In this document: one piece after another, positions 1 through 12,370 of the stretch
Layout of the letters: each line of letters begins with the position of its first letter
Numbering within the stretch: the stretch's first letter is position 1
Assembly: GCA_905250115.1 (NCBI GenBank)
Contig: CAJNOI010000130.1
Span: forward strand, 218,933-282,932
DNA from: Adineta steineri
Taxonomy: Eukaryota > Rotifera > Eurotatoria > Adinetida > Adinetidae
DNA: 64,000 nt
Reading direction: 5' to 3'
Notes under the pieces: model-generated
Told to the model about the DNA's origin: nothing
Databases searched by the model: none
What the model saw: only the letters and a program-made list of their open reading frames with translations
Made by a program: the position numbers and the translations under genes

Positions 1-1302
1 AATGGTACCTTGAAGTATATCATCGATACGTATGGTACCACCATTAAGAAGTGCAATTGTTGTTCCATATGTTGCTGTTACCTGAAGTAAACCCTCACAA
101 ATTGCTTCAGTTAAAAGTGTAACAGAAGTTGTCACCGATTGATATTTACCATCTAATTCGATGCCATCTGGTAAACATGAAACAATTTCTAATGGTTGAA
201 AACCTAATGCTTCGAATCCTTTGATACCTAAGTTAAACCAATAGTTTGCAACCGCTGCTGTGTTCTCTTCTTCAGGTACTTCTGAAGATACTTCAACTAA
301 TGTACTATATATACGTAATCGTTTTCTATCAATATTATATGCACAACGATGGACATAAACAGTAAAAGCATTACTATCAGCTTTATATATTGGTATCAAT
401 TTATTTCCTCTTCTAATATAAGTATTTTCATGCTCATGTCCACCAAGAATAAAATCGATTTCTGAAATCTCTGATACAAGATCAATATCTGTCGATACAT
501 CCAAATGAGTAAGAGCAACAAGGACATCATATGATCCATTTGGAAATGATTTCAAAAATTCTTTTGTATAATTAACTAACGATGATTGATTGATAAAACG
601 AATATAATCACCAGTTCCATCAATTGTATATGCAATGATGAGAATTCGCACATTATCAATCGTAATTATTTTATGTGTAATACTTGATCCAAATGATTGA
701 TTAGAACTCTTATCAACTACATTTAAACTTATCCATGTAAATTTTGATTCATTCATTCGAGAAAGTAAATCAGTTTTAGTAAGATCAAATTCATGATTAC
801 CAAATGTCATATAATCAAGACCAAGAATATTCATTGTTGCAATCATTTGTTTACCATTTAGTGTTGTACCATTTACTACAGCTGTGCCTAATGCAGACGG
901 TGAAACGAGATCACCAGCAAGAAAAGTGATTGTATTTTTATTTTCATTTAATAATAATTGTCTAATATATGCAACACGAGCTAAACCACCTTTTTGTCCT
1001 TGATCAAGTGGTAATAATTCGTAGACATCATTCATATGTAAGAATGTCCATTGAACATATCGACCATCATTAGGTAGAAGAGGTGGAAACCCAATGATAC
1101 CATTAGCAACTGCATATTGATTAACAGAAGTATTGGTAGAATTAGAAGAAGGTGTGTTTGAATGTGGATAAGATTTTAGCCATAAGGAGCCAAAGATAAT
1201 AGTTAATATAACGAAACCAAATAATATCGCAGTGAGAACAGTGTAAATAAAACCATGTGGAAAAAGAATGTGACTCCAACGATGATAATCAAAGAATCCC
1301 AT
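1..1302 (-). CDS. 5'-nucleotidase/calcineurin-like metallophosphoesterase, membrane-anchored, 3' end outside window
   Basis: Read on the minus strand from ATG at 1302-1300, the frame stays open to base 1 (434 codons), so the C-terminus lies beyond the window. Residues 16-42 form one hydrophobic segment after a short N-terminus, which suggests a signal anchor. A Ser/Thr/Asn-rich linker follows, then a metallophosphoesterase domain. Visible metal-site motifs in order are HMNDVYEL (about 89-96), AGD, GNHEFD and GGHEH. The family removes phosphate from nucleotides or related esters using a two-metal centre. The NDVYE variant resembles the uncharacterised animal/plant subgroup of the UshA/YfkN-type family more than ecto-5'-nucleotidase CD73. 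No intron is needed over 1.3 kb, unlike most neighbours. The substrate is unknown. The domain call is firm and the anchor call is inferred. Confidence 0.85.
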   Translation of the reverse strand, partial: MGFFDYHRWSHILFPHGFIYTVLTAILFGFVILTIIFGSLWLKSYPHSNTPSSNSTNTSVNQYAVANGIIGFPPLLPNDGRYVQWTFLHMNDVYELLPLDQGQKGGLARVAYIRQLLLNENKNTITFLAGDLVSPSALGTAVVNGTTLNGKQMIATMNILGLDYMTFGNHEFDLTKTDLLSRMNESKFTWISLNVVDKSSNQSFGSSITHKIITIDNVRILIIAYTIDGTGDYIRFINQSSLVNYTKEFLKSFPNGSYDVLVALTHLDVSTDIDLVSEISEIDFILGGHEHENTYIRRGNKLIPIYKADSNAFTVYVHRCAYNIDRKRLRIYSTLVEVSSEVPEEENTAAVANYWFNLGIKGFEALGFQPLEIVSCLPDGIELDGKYQSVTTSVTLLTEAICEGLLQVTATYGTTIALLNGGTIRIDDILQGTI

Positions 1303-3918
1303 TGATGAAATACTAAAATACAAATGTATTATTTTTATTTTCAGATGATACAAAAAATTTTAGTATTGTGTGTATAATCACAAATGATATTATGAAAATG
1401 AATGATACAAACGATTGTTGTAATAGCACATTATACATGAAAAAAGATTTTTATTTCTTAATCGTGAACTAACACATGTATTACACGGTTATTGTTCATA
1501 TTCATTTGTCGTCTATAACCAGCTGTATTTTGAGTATTATCGATATTTTTTATTTTTATCTGTTCTTTGTCTCGAGTACAATTGCTTATAGTTGGTAAGA
1601 TTTATGAAAGAACGATACAAGATTTCTATTGTTAAATATGAACGGATATAACCATTATTATACCCAAAAGAGAATGATTTATTTTATATAAACTATCCAG
1701 ATGCAGTGTAGTTCAACAAAAGGAGAGAAATCAATATACATAAAAAATGCACAAATGAACGGTATATCATAATCTAAGGAGTATTAAATGATTCACATAG
1801 TATATCTTTATAAATTGACTCTTTAGTGTTATACATTGTTATTTATGATTTATTAAGACTATTGATGATCTTATTCATACCAGTTGAAAATATAAAGATG
1901 TCTCTATCATGAATAAAATAATCGACCCATTTCCATGGACTATACTAAAGGAAACTGAATTACTTTCGAATATGGTATTGTGACGTTTCGACAAATCAAC
2001 AGACTTGAAAGCCGAACATAGATTATGTATCTGATAACAAAAATAAAAGAAGTACTTTACAGTGAAAATTTTATAAGAAAAAAAAAGCATTCAGAGAATA
2101 TTTCTATAGTTTCAATGAGTTATCATGTATTATCTTTTACTTAATTTTTTAGCAATCCTATCTTATTTTTGTCACTTTTAACATGGAGGATATTTAATTT
2201 CAAATATTTAATTAGAACTTTTGTTTGGGTTATATTAAATTGTTGTATGATGGTAGCACTATTTAATTTCTAATAAGAATAACTTTTACCACTTGGATTT
2301 ATCTAAAAAATTAAAGTAAAATACTCTACTATGAAGATCCGAAATAAATCGAGATTAAAGAGAAAAACAAGATTTTTTATCTATTTAGAAACGTGGATAT
2401 TCTCCATAACGATCTATATTTATTCATAATTCTGAACCAAAAACTTTCGAAAAAATTTAATAAATAGTACTTCATCTTTTTAAAATTTTATTTTACTGTC
2501 CGGATAAAGTTGACTTGGCCATCTGTACTGAGCAAAGTCAAGATAAAGTGTTATACCTTGATGTAAATGTAGATTAGATTTTACTTCATCCTCATACACA
2601 CCCTTAACGATATTTTTATAGAATTGAAAAAAATACTTGTATAAATGAATGAATCTATATTGCTCATTTTGTATAAACTTTACCCGGAATTGAAAATAGA
2701 TTATTGCTCATTCAGTAGAATCATTATTAAATTTTATTACTACTCATTTAAATTATTTTATTGCTTCATTAAATAAAACTCATTCTTTTGTGTTTGGAGC
2801 AGATATTCTGAATTACTTTGATCTTATAACGATGTTTGAAAAAAATGAACCTAAAAATAGCTGGATAATTTGAATCCTTGAACGGTGAGCACGAGAATAA
2901 TGAAGATATAAAAAGTTCAGGACGAGAACAGTTAACACTGAAAATTTAAGGACATAAAAAAATCAAAGGTAAATACGACGTCTATCATACTTATGTAAAA
3001 TAAGAGAAATAAAAGCTGATTTTTATCTAGTTTACCCGTATTTTTTCTTAAATAAATAAGTATTAATTGATACTCATGCTTAATGAATGAACAGCGTGTC
3101 AAACATTGAGACAACACGATACTTGTTATTTGCCGAGCTAAGAAGTTCAAAAAAGTTAAGAAAATGTCGATTTTCTTACTTAAAACTCGAGAGAAACGCG
3201 TTGTGCGATTATCGTAATATGAGTTTATTAAAAATCAAATAATCTGATTACAATCGTGCTATTTTTACCCGATTTTAAATAAAAAGCAACTGATTAACAT
3301 TAGATATTGTTTCGTTTTCTATACGTAGGTAAGATTAAATAATGTAAACTTTGATGAAATCGCAGTTAGAAAGTAATTAGGAAAGGCATAGTTAATTTAA
3401 CCTTCTTGTAATTATTAATCTTAATCAAGAGTAACACTATAATTAGTCGTGATTGCGGATGTATAGCAGAATATATTTCTCCTTGACATTTTTAATTATA
3501 TAACTCGGTAATAATATCAACTTACCGCACAACAAAACAGAAACTACGTCTCAACTACAATAGTTATTCATTAGTTTTTCAGTACTCCATATTCACCTTG
3601 GTTTCTTTTGCGTGCTGAGCTTCCCATTTATTCATCGTTTCTGTGCACAACGTTCCGGTTATAGATAAATTTTAGACTAAAGAAAAACAGTCAACTATAG
3701 ATAGATACATAAGAGTTCACATTTTTTAAATTATTTCTCTTCATTTTCAACACAGATCTCTTATGGTATCATGTTCCAACTATATTATGTATCGAAAGCA
3801 TCGATCTGATAGTTATTATAATAACTGAAGAGTCAATTTCTTACTTTAATACTTTTATATTAATCTTTTTTTATGATTTGTATACTATTAGATTAATAAA
3901 ATAAATCTATTTGAAAAA
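1303..3918. other. Intergenic, no gene recognised
   Basis: AT-rich sequence separating the phosphoesterase start from the first tandem GPCR. The few short open frames (for example 1875-2090 and 2932-3150 on the minus strand) are K/N/F/Y-rich and show no domain or splice-supported continuation. I see no RNA gene or clear repeat. Confidence 0.5.
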
Positions 3919-5446
3919 ATGATTAATTATGGAAATGGATTGGTTGGTTTTATTCTTACTTTTATTTCACTTATTAATGCTTCATTTGCAGTTATTATTT
4001 CTTTTATTGTAATTCTTACAGTTATTTATCATCAATATCATAATCGTTTCAAAAAAGAAGAAAAAATCACTCTCATACTTTCTACTAATATTTATATATT
4101 TGTTCTAATATTTATGATAGTACTAATTGAAGTAAATATTGAAACATTAATAGGTGATGTTTATGGAAATAACTTTGATTCATCGTTATGCGTATTCAGA
4201 GGATATTTCATTGCTTCGATAGGTTGTGCTGTGTATCATGCTTTTATGACACAGGTAAATATAAAAATTAGAGTAATGAGAAGTTCTACTAGAATCGTTT
4301 GAGGAGACATAATAATAAACTAGAGAAGTTTAAAGTTGATTATTTAATTTAGTAGATGTATGATTTAGTCGAAATAGTTTAGTAATAAAGTATTTACTTA
4401 TAGATTTGTATTTAAGTCATGCATCTATTATAAAAGATTAGGAAAAAGTGATATCAGAATCATTTTTAAAATTTATATATTTATATCTACATCTATAGAT
4501 AAATATCTAGACAATAAGTTATTTCTGATATTTTAAATAAATCAAGAAATCAATATATGTATTCTGAATTAATTAGTTACAAAATTTGATGTAAAGAAAT
4601 GTTAGAACAAGTCTGAGATGATGAAAATCGAAAACACCGTATAATTATTATTAGTAATATAGATGAAGTTTAATAAACGAATTTAAACCTACATAGCATA
4701 TACTACTCAGCTTATTGAATGTATTAGGCAAAATTAAATTAACATTCACTGAGATTCTGTTGCGATAATTTATATAAAAATTTCTACTTCAATCATATAT
4801 ATATATATATAAACATTGCTTTCATCTTTATCTTCAGGGTTTCTTTCATCTTTGTCGCGTCGTCTATGCAAACTATAGATGGCTTCAACTTTATTGGTTC
4901 TATATTGTAATCGGTCCTATTCAGTTAGTGATAGGATTTATTCTTATGATGCCTCTTCTCATCTGGAATTATATTATCTATTCTCCTAACAATCATTATT
5001 GTTTCATTTCGTATACAAATTTTCACTCAATTCTGTGGATCTCATGTATTATGTATAGTATTCCTCTCATTTGCTTATTGATCATATATATTCGTATTGT
5101 CAGATTTATTCGTCAACATGCAAATAATCAAACAGACATAGTGAAGCAAAGACAACATCGACATTTATTGGCTATTCGACGTATGTTCATTAGTATTAGC
5201 ATATTACTTGCATTAGGTCTACCTGCTGTAGTCTTAGTTATCATGTTTTTTATCACTAATGTAGAGTCTCCATTAGTTCATCGAATCGTATGGATGGGAG
5301 CTGAAGTAGGTGGCGCAGTACTAAGTGTGCAAATGGTACTTATGACACCTCAATTAAAGACTATTTTTATAAGCCGAAGGCAACAAAATAGAGTGGTACC
5401 TGCTGCACGCCCCCTTCAAATTAGAGTTCCTGCAACTGTTGAATAA
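3919..5446 (+). CDS. Rhodopsin-like GPCR, tandem copy 1 (two exons)
   Basis: The model is 3919-4254 joined to 4838-5446 and gives 314 aa. The donor is ACAG|GTAAAT and the acceptor TCTTCAG|GGT, both phase 0. Joining them makes TM3 continuous (MTQ then GFFHLCRVVY). Seven hydrophobic segments are visible, and the family-typical tail LMTPQLKTIF follows TM7. The position of the DRY motif is occupied by CRVVY, so canonical G-protein coupling is not certain. This is a divergent, bdelloid-type family A receptor with unknown ligand. Copy 2 at 7561-9206 has the same length and exon phase, and the single-exon gene at 36055-36999 is a more distant relative of equal length. The 583-nt intron is about ten times the usual intron length here. 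Confidence 0.82.
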
Positions 5447-7560
5447 TTGCATTTTCACGTTATTCTCGAAAGTTAAACTCTTATTTATTTCAAATTCACT
5501 TATAAATTTGTTGAAATAATTTAACCTTCTCATAACAATAAATTGAACATTTATAAATATCAATATTGAAACTTTACCTTATCTATTTATTCTATTTATT
5601 AAGTCAAATTTTCGACAGTTGAACATTATTTTAACTTTCTTGATTTTAGAATGATTTTAGATTATATTTATTGTTCTCCATAATAGATAGTTATCATTAA
5701 AAATTTGAAAAAATTACAACTTATATATTTATTCCAATGATTCTTATATAATGTTGCGTTGTAGCATACTTTTGATCAACTGCATAAAATTATAATTGTC
5801 GGAAATGTTCGTTATTATCTTTTATATATAAATTAGACAATAAATTATATTTAGTTCTTTCATGTATGTATTTTTACTTTAAACTCTTCTGTTTGTTTTG
5901 CATCGGAATTGTAAAGAACTCTTATTATGATTAATATCTTAAAAGAAGTGAATATTACATATTCTTAAACGATATTTTTGTTGATTCTAATGTTTCAGAT
6001 TTGTATTCATATAAGTCAGAACAACAATATGATATTAATTAATAAGTACAGTCAAGATAAAAAATATTTATATTAGTTTCATCATGATTTATGCATTCAC
6101 AATAATACGATTTATCAGTAGATGACAAGAAGAAATTGAGTATCTTCATTTTTTTGCTAAAGAAATAACTTGTTGTTTTTTGTCCAGGATGATGTGGCAA
6201 TCAGAAGTTTTACACATGAACTAGCTTCTATCTTTATCGCATTAAAATATACTGAACGACTTCATAAAGAAGAAATAACATCATTCAGACATTTAAATTC
6301 AACTGTGTAAATGCATAATAGATCTATTTTCATCTAAAACGTTTTTACCAACAATCCTCTTTTATAAAATACACCAAAAATTAGTTTTCGTCTATAAAGT
6401 TGCTTAGTTTATAAGCTACACTTGTCTAATATAACGCTAAGAATGTCAATGTGATTAGATATTCGTAACAAATTAATCTTTGTAATTGAAGTTAAGAATA
6501 TTCTTTTAGCGTAGTATCTATTGCCTTAATCGAACTTATAAGTAAAAAAATAAAAAAAAGAGTTGCTGGAAAAGAAAGAGTAATAACTAATTATATTATT
6601 AATTAACATTTTGCATGAATAAATTATCTACATTATCTCTTCATTATCAATAGTAAAATCTTCTTTAATTATATTCTATCTATATTTCTTGTAAGATCAT
6701 CTCGTTTAAATGTTCATGAATTTTTCTTAGTAACTAACAAATATACTTATAAATCGTCATTAACTTTTAGTGTATTGTAATATATACATTTTTCAGTATG
6801 TCATGTACTTATTTATTAAAAAAATAATTTTATGAATGTGTACCGTTATAAGTTTTTAAGGACAATCAAAATTGTCAAACATTTATTTTTACTTGTAAAA
6901 GCTCTTCGCTTTTTTTAACATTGTTCGTTGTGGATTTCTCAAGTGTAATGAGCTGAATTAGATGTCTCTATCAGTTTATTTTAGTTTGTCGATTTTTATT
7001 TTTTTTTTATTTAATGACGTATATTGACATTAAAAGATGAACTTTTTTACTAAACTAAACTGCAAGTACTTTTCTTTTTGTATTATTCCAGATTGAGCAA
7101 AAATATTGTCGTTTGAATCTTATGAAGAATATGAACTAGATTTTTTATGAAGATAACTCTTATATTAAGATTGTACTAGTTTTACAATTATGTATAATGT
7201 AAATTTTGTTTTAATAACTTTTAAAAAAGAAAGTAGAAAACATATAAACATTAGGATTGCGCTCTATCATTAACATATCTCTGGTTTAATATTATTGAAT
7301 TCATAGTTTTATTTTGTCATTGAGTGTGAATTAAGAGAATAGAAATATTCTTTCAAGTTAGTATTTATTTGAGGAATAAAAATACTGAAGATGTATGTAA
7401 TAAATTTGAAAGAGAATCATCTGATTCAATATGCGATATCTAACTACAATTATCAACAAATTATATTTTATATTTCTTTTCATTTATTTATATCTTTTCT
7501 TTTGTTTCTCATAGATTATTGACATACTGTTAGATTAATAAAACAAATTTATTCGCAAAA
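5447..7560. other. Intergenic between GPCR copies, with duplicated 3' flank
   Basis: The first 400 bases (about 5460-5870) are repeated downstream of copy 2 (about 9225-9625), so the duplication included the 3' flank. A 39-codon open run at 6190-6310 follows an acceptor-like TTTTTGTCCAG and ends at TAA. It may be a relic exon and has no partner exon nearby. The rest shows nothing recognisable. Confidence 0.45.
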
Positions 7561-9206
7561 ATGATTAATCATGGAAATGGATTAGTTGGTTATATTCTCA
7601 CTCTTATTTCACTTATTAGTGCTTCATTTGCATTAATCATTTCTTTTATTGTAATTCTTACAGTTATTTATCATCAATATCATAGTCGCTTGAAAAAAGA
7701 AGAAAAAATCACTCTCATACTTTCTACTAATATTTATATATTTTTTTTAATATTTATGATAGTACTAATTGAAGTAAATATTGAAACATTAATAGGTGAT
7801 GTTTATGGAAATGATTTTGATTCATTATTATGTGTGTTCAAAGGATATTTTATGGCTTCAATATGTTGTACTATATATCATGCTTTTGTGACACAGGTAA
7901 ATATTGAAAGTAGAGTGATGTTAAGTTCTATTAGAGTCATTCCAGGAGACATAATAATAAACCAGAGAAGTTTGAAGTTGATTGGTTAGTTTAGAAGATG
8001 TGTGATTTAGCTGAAATAGTTTAGCAATCAAGTATTTTACTTAGATTTGTATGTGAATGATGCATCTGTTGTAAAAGAACAAGGAAAAGGATTTGTAAAC
8101 CAATTTGAATATTTTCGATAAGAAAGTAGCTTGTTTTTAATAAAATTTTAATGAATCATGTAGAGATTTGAGAAATTATAGATTTTAGCGCCAGCGTACT
8201 CTAGAGAACTGTCTACTCTGGTAAAAACTATTGCTCACATTTCTAGTTTTGCACTTTGTCTGTGCAGTATATATATAGTTACGAGTTTTCATTTTTATAA
8301 TACATATAACCACTCCAAACTATGTTCACTAGTTGAGTAAACATTATTATTCTCTACGAAGATAAACAAAGTCTTACCCCCAATACTTTTACGTTGTTTT
8401 CAACCTCGAATGTAAGGATCTCATGCTCAAGAATGTATTCATTTTACTAATATCATGATATGAGTATGAAAACCAGTTTCTTATTTGGTTATTGTTATCA
8501 ATTTAAAAGTATAGCCATGTGTTTGAGGTCTTGAATAGAACCACATGAAGGTTGATAATACCTGTTTGAATACTTTTGATTTCCTCTTTATTTCTAGGCT
8601 TTCTTTCGTCTTTGTCTTATTGTATATTCAAACCATAGATGGCTCCAACAGTATTGGTTCTATATTATCATCGGGCCTATTCAAGTAGTAATAGCCTTTA
8701 CTCTTCTGTCTCCTCTTGTCATTTGGCATGATATACACTATTTGCCCAAGGAGCATTATTGTTATATTCCATTCACGAACCTTCGTGATACACTTTGGCT
8801 TGTATTCGGTGTCTATAGTATTCCTGTTTCAAGCTTGTCGATCATTTATCTGCGTATTACAATATTTATTCGTCAACAGACAACTAATCAAAGATTAGTA
8901 GTGAGACGACGAGTAGATCGAGATATATCAGCCATTCGACGTATAATTTTAAATATTAGTATATTACTTAGCCTTGGACTTCCAACTGTAGCTCTTCTTT
9001 TGATGTTAGTTATCACGGGTGTCGAACATCCATTAATCTATCGTACCATGTGGATTGCTGTTGAAGTCGGTGGCGCGATACTAAGTGTCCAAATGGTACT
9101 TATGACACCTCAATTAAAGACTATTTTTATAAATCGATGGCTACGAAATAGAGTGGTACCTGCTGCACGCCCCCTTCAAATGAGGGTTACTACAACTGTT
9201 GAATAA
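7561..9206 (+). CDS. Rhodopsin-like GPCR, tandem copy 2 (two exons)
   Basis: The model is 7561-7896 joined to 8598-9206 and gives 314 aa, the same length and exon lengths (336 and 609 nt) as copy 1. The donor is ACAG|GTAAAT and the acceptor TTTCTAG|GCT. TM3 reads VTQ then AFFRLCLIVY across the junction. The final segment LMTPQLKTIFINR and the C-terminal tail closely match copy 1, while TM4-TM5 and the extracellular loops differ more. The promoter-proximal 45 nt and the 3' flank are also shared, so this is a segmental tandem duplication. The 701-nt intron has diverged from the 583-nt intron of copy 1. Ligand and coupling are unknown, and the DRY motif is not conserved. Confidence 0.82.
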
Positions 9207-10192
9207 TTGCACTACTATGTATGATTCAAAAATTAAACTCTTATTTATTTCAAATTCACTTGAAAATCTGATGAAATAATTTAACCTTTTCATAATAACA
9301 AATTGAACATTTATAAATATCAATATTGAAACTTTACCTTATCTATTTATTCTATTTATTAAGTCAAATTTTCGACAATTGAACATTAATTTAACTTTTT
9401 TTTATTTTAGAATGATATTGGATTATATTTTTTTGTTCTCTATAATAGATTGTTAACACTAAAAATTAAAGAATAAAAATATATATATTTATTTCAATGA
9501 TTCTTATATAATGTTGCGTTGTAGCTTACTTTTGATTAACGACGTAAAATTATAATTGTCGGAAATGTTCTTTATTATCTTTTATATATAAATTAGACAA
9601 TAAATTATATTTAATTTTCTCATGTATGTATTTCTACTCTAAGTTCCTCTGTTTAAATTATATAAACTTTGAAAAGTAAAAAAAAATGCTATTATTTTAC
9701 CATGATGCACCGATAAATGATATAATGATTTATCCTTGTTTTTGATCTATGAAAAGATAAAAATCATATTCGTCACGCTCGCATTTACACTCTCCTTCGA
9801 TCTTATTCAAACGATTTCTTTCATCCCTTGCATATAATAGTGCGTTCAATATAATACGAGTACATTTAAAGTAATGAAATACTTACATTAGTTTTTACAA
9901 ACTTTAACATTATACTCAAATATTTATTTTTGTAACATTCTAATCTAGCTTTTCTAATTATATGTCTCAAATTCTTTTTTCCAACGACAAAAATCACATT
10001 TCATTCGACACCAAGGTAACACAGGTGTCCTTTTTTTTCATTCTTTTCTATAATATTTATAATACAAAAGATAAAAAAAGCAGCATGGGAGCGAAATGCA
10101 CTTTTTTTCTCTCTCGATAATAAAATGATATTATTCTCAACATTTACCTCCGTGAAAAACAAAAAGTATTTCATTAAACGTATTTATTTCAA
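9207..10192. other. Intergenic, duplicated flank then unremarkable
   Basis: Bases 9225-9640 repeat the 3' flank of GPCR copy 1. From about 9650 to 10192 I see no gene, only AT-rich sequence. A second-frame open run starting at 10125 is a shadow of the next gene. Confidence 0.45.
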
Positions 10193-10981
10193 ATGGCAAC
10201 CAATAATATTGTTCAAAATGACAACGATAATAATTATACATCTATTAAAGATGACCTTGATTTCGATGATCATGTTATTTTTACTGCGATTAATGAATGG
10301 GAAAGACATTCAATCGGAAAAATTCAATTAGCTGCTCAACAAGCTCGAAATGATCTTCATGGATTATTGGATAAAAAACGTCAAGATTTTGCTAATTTAT
10401 TAATTCAAATGAATGAAAACATAACACCAGATATTAATATTACGAAATTAACAGAAGATGTATATAAACTTCGACAAGATTTATCGAAAATGTCATCATC
10501 GATTCATTTAGAACATGATAAAAAGAAATTTCCGATTTATCTTATTAAACTTAATTCAAAAAATAACGATCAAATTCAAGAAGATTTAGTAATCTTATTG
10601 ATATTATTTTTAGTTTTTGAAAAATTCTTCTTTCATAGGTTGACGAAAATGTAAATGTACCTGGAACAACACCATTAACAGTATCTATGCTTTATAAAAT
10701 ATCACCAGTTGAACAAAAACAAATATTAGGTGAACGACTTTTTGTACTTGTTCAACAAATTGAACCAAAATTTGCAGCGAAAATTACTGGAATGTTTCTT
10801 GAATTAGATATAAAATATATTTTGATTTTAATCCAATCCCATCAAGTACTTAAAGATAAAGTTTGTATTGATAATTAAAATTTATTAGAACAATTATTTT
10901 CTTATTCTATTATAGATCAAAGAAGCACTTAATGTATTACAAGTTCATCAATATAGACAACGTAATGTTATTAAATCATGA
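10193..10981 (+). CDS. Coiled-coil protein with C-terminal MLLE (PABC) domain
   Basis: The model is 10193-10588, 10639-10860 and 10916-10981 (introns 50 and 55 nt) and gives 227 aa. Residues 30-130 are a charged helical/coiled-coil region that begins INEWERHS, a segment type common in bdelloid proteins. Residues about 148-220 match the MLLE/PABC domain of poly(A)-binding protein and UBR5. The key hydrophobic-pocket motif KITGM is at about 180-184, preceded by QKQILGERLF and followed by FLELD and LNVLQVHQ. MLLE domains bind PAM2 peptides in translation and deadenylation factors. No RRM is present, so this is not a PABP itself. A role as an adaptor or competitor for PAM2 proteins is inference. 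The MLLE assignment is strong. Confidence 0.82.
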
Positions 10982-12050
10982 TATAGAAATTAGTCAATAT
11001 AAAACCAAATTTTCAAACAAAAAACTTTGAATAGATTTTTTTTATAAAGATTGAATATTTGTTTAAAAATAATTTAATTTGATTACATCGTTGAAAAAAT
11101 ATGGAATAAATAAGGAGATTAAAACAATGGAAATGTATAGTTTTGATGACGGTTCAAACATGAAAGACAAATTAATAAGAAGACTATCGAATAGAATGCA
11201 TATGATATTTTAATGAAGATACTTAGACATTTGAGAGAAGGAATTAAGGTACGTTCTTAGGCCCTTATATCGAATGATAAACATCCAGATTTCTAGCTAT
11301 ACCTATTAAAATGTTATAAGTATTTTGCTCATTGATCTTCTCTTAAAATTCTGGTAATAGATTTTTGAGAAAATATTCCCTGAGATTTGTAATATCTCAT
11401 TAAATTGAAAGTATGCTGCGTATTATATATTCATCATACTATCAAATGAATTGTAACAGTAGAAAAAAAATAATTTTACGTTCTGCATAACAGTCAATCA
11501 ACGAAAAAAAACATCACGTGCCTCTATTTCTCAAAAGTTGACGTTGAAAAACAAACCAAAGAATGTTGTTTGTATTTGATACTCCCTAATGAAAAGTAAC
11601 TGTAAACATATATTGACCTTTTCATTCGTTCTCGAAAAAGATGTAGGTAAAAAGAATACATAAAAATAAGTTTATTTTCAAACAGCATAAACATTATGAT
11701 TCGCAGATTGTTAGTTCTAACAATACTGAAACTAACTCAATGCATTTTATCGTACATATATTTGATAAATAGCCTTCACTTAATGAAGAATCGAAAGAAA
11801 ATATATATCTTCTTTTTTCGTGAACCATTAGTTTTCTTTAATATCTTGTAATATCATTATGTGAACGATTACGATTTATAAATAGAATATTGTTTATCCT
11901 TTTGTATAACATATTGCTAGACTTTATTCACAAGATCGTAACTTCTGATCAATGTTCTACGTGCTGTATATAGAAATGATTTGAATGATCTGCAAGATAA
12001 ATCTAACAAAAACAATACAAAATAAGAACTTTCGTCGTTCTCTTTGGACA
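10982..12050. other. Intergenic, nothing recognised
   Basis: AT-rich spacer between the MLLE gene and a coiled-coil pseudogene. No splice-linked coding runs or repeats were seen. Confidence 0.4.
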
Positions 12051-12054
12051 TATA

Positions 12055-12370
12055 TAGATAAATATCAAAGAACTAACATTGAAAAAATGAAACAAGAAAT
12101 GAATTCACAACTCGATAAATTTTTAAAAGAGCTAATTTAATTAAATGAAACTGAAGATTTTGTCAAATAAGATTTAGAATGTCTTAAGAAAAACAATATA
12201 TTGGCTTAATCAAAATCTGGAGCAATTAACACAAAAGATAGTGCAATTAATGAGTATGTCATATCGAATAGTCTTAAAAGAAAAATATTGCCCGAAAATT
12301 ATGGTTGCTCTTCAAGATCTTTTCTCTTCATATTCCGTGTTCGAATCAAAAAAGTGGATGTGGGTGTGAG
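12055..12370 (+). pseudogene. Decayed coiled-coil protein fragment
   Basis: One frame reads IDKYQRTNIEKMKQEMNSQL and continues as a charged helical sequence (LNETEDFVK, DLECLKKN), interrupted by TAA codons near 12138 and 12168. Past about 12200 the neighbouring frame continues in the same style (WLNQNLEQLTQKIVQLM), so a frameshift has also occurred. The composition resembles the coiled-coil region of the MLLE gene just upstream and of related bdelloid coiled-coil proteins. The fragment ends at a G-rich TGTGGG-like motif (12352-12370). No start or splice sites can be trusted. Confidence 0.55.

Noticed and set aside
4794-4812. AT dinucleotide tract in the intron of GPCR copy 1
   Set aside because: Short microsatellite; similar tracts occur throughout the window.
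8716-8898. 60-aa frame inside GPCR copy 2
   Set aside because: Out-of-frame shadow of exon 2 of the receptor.
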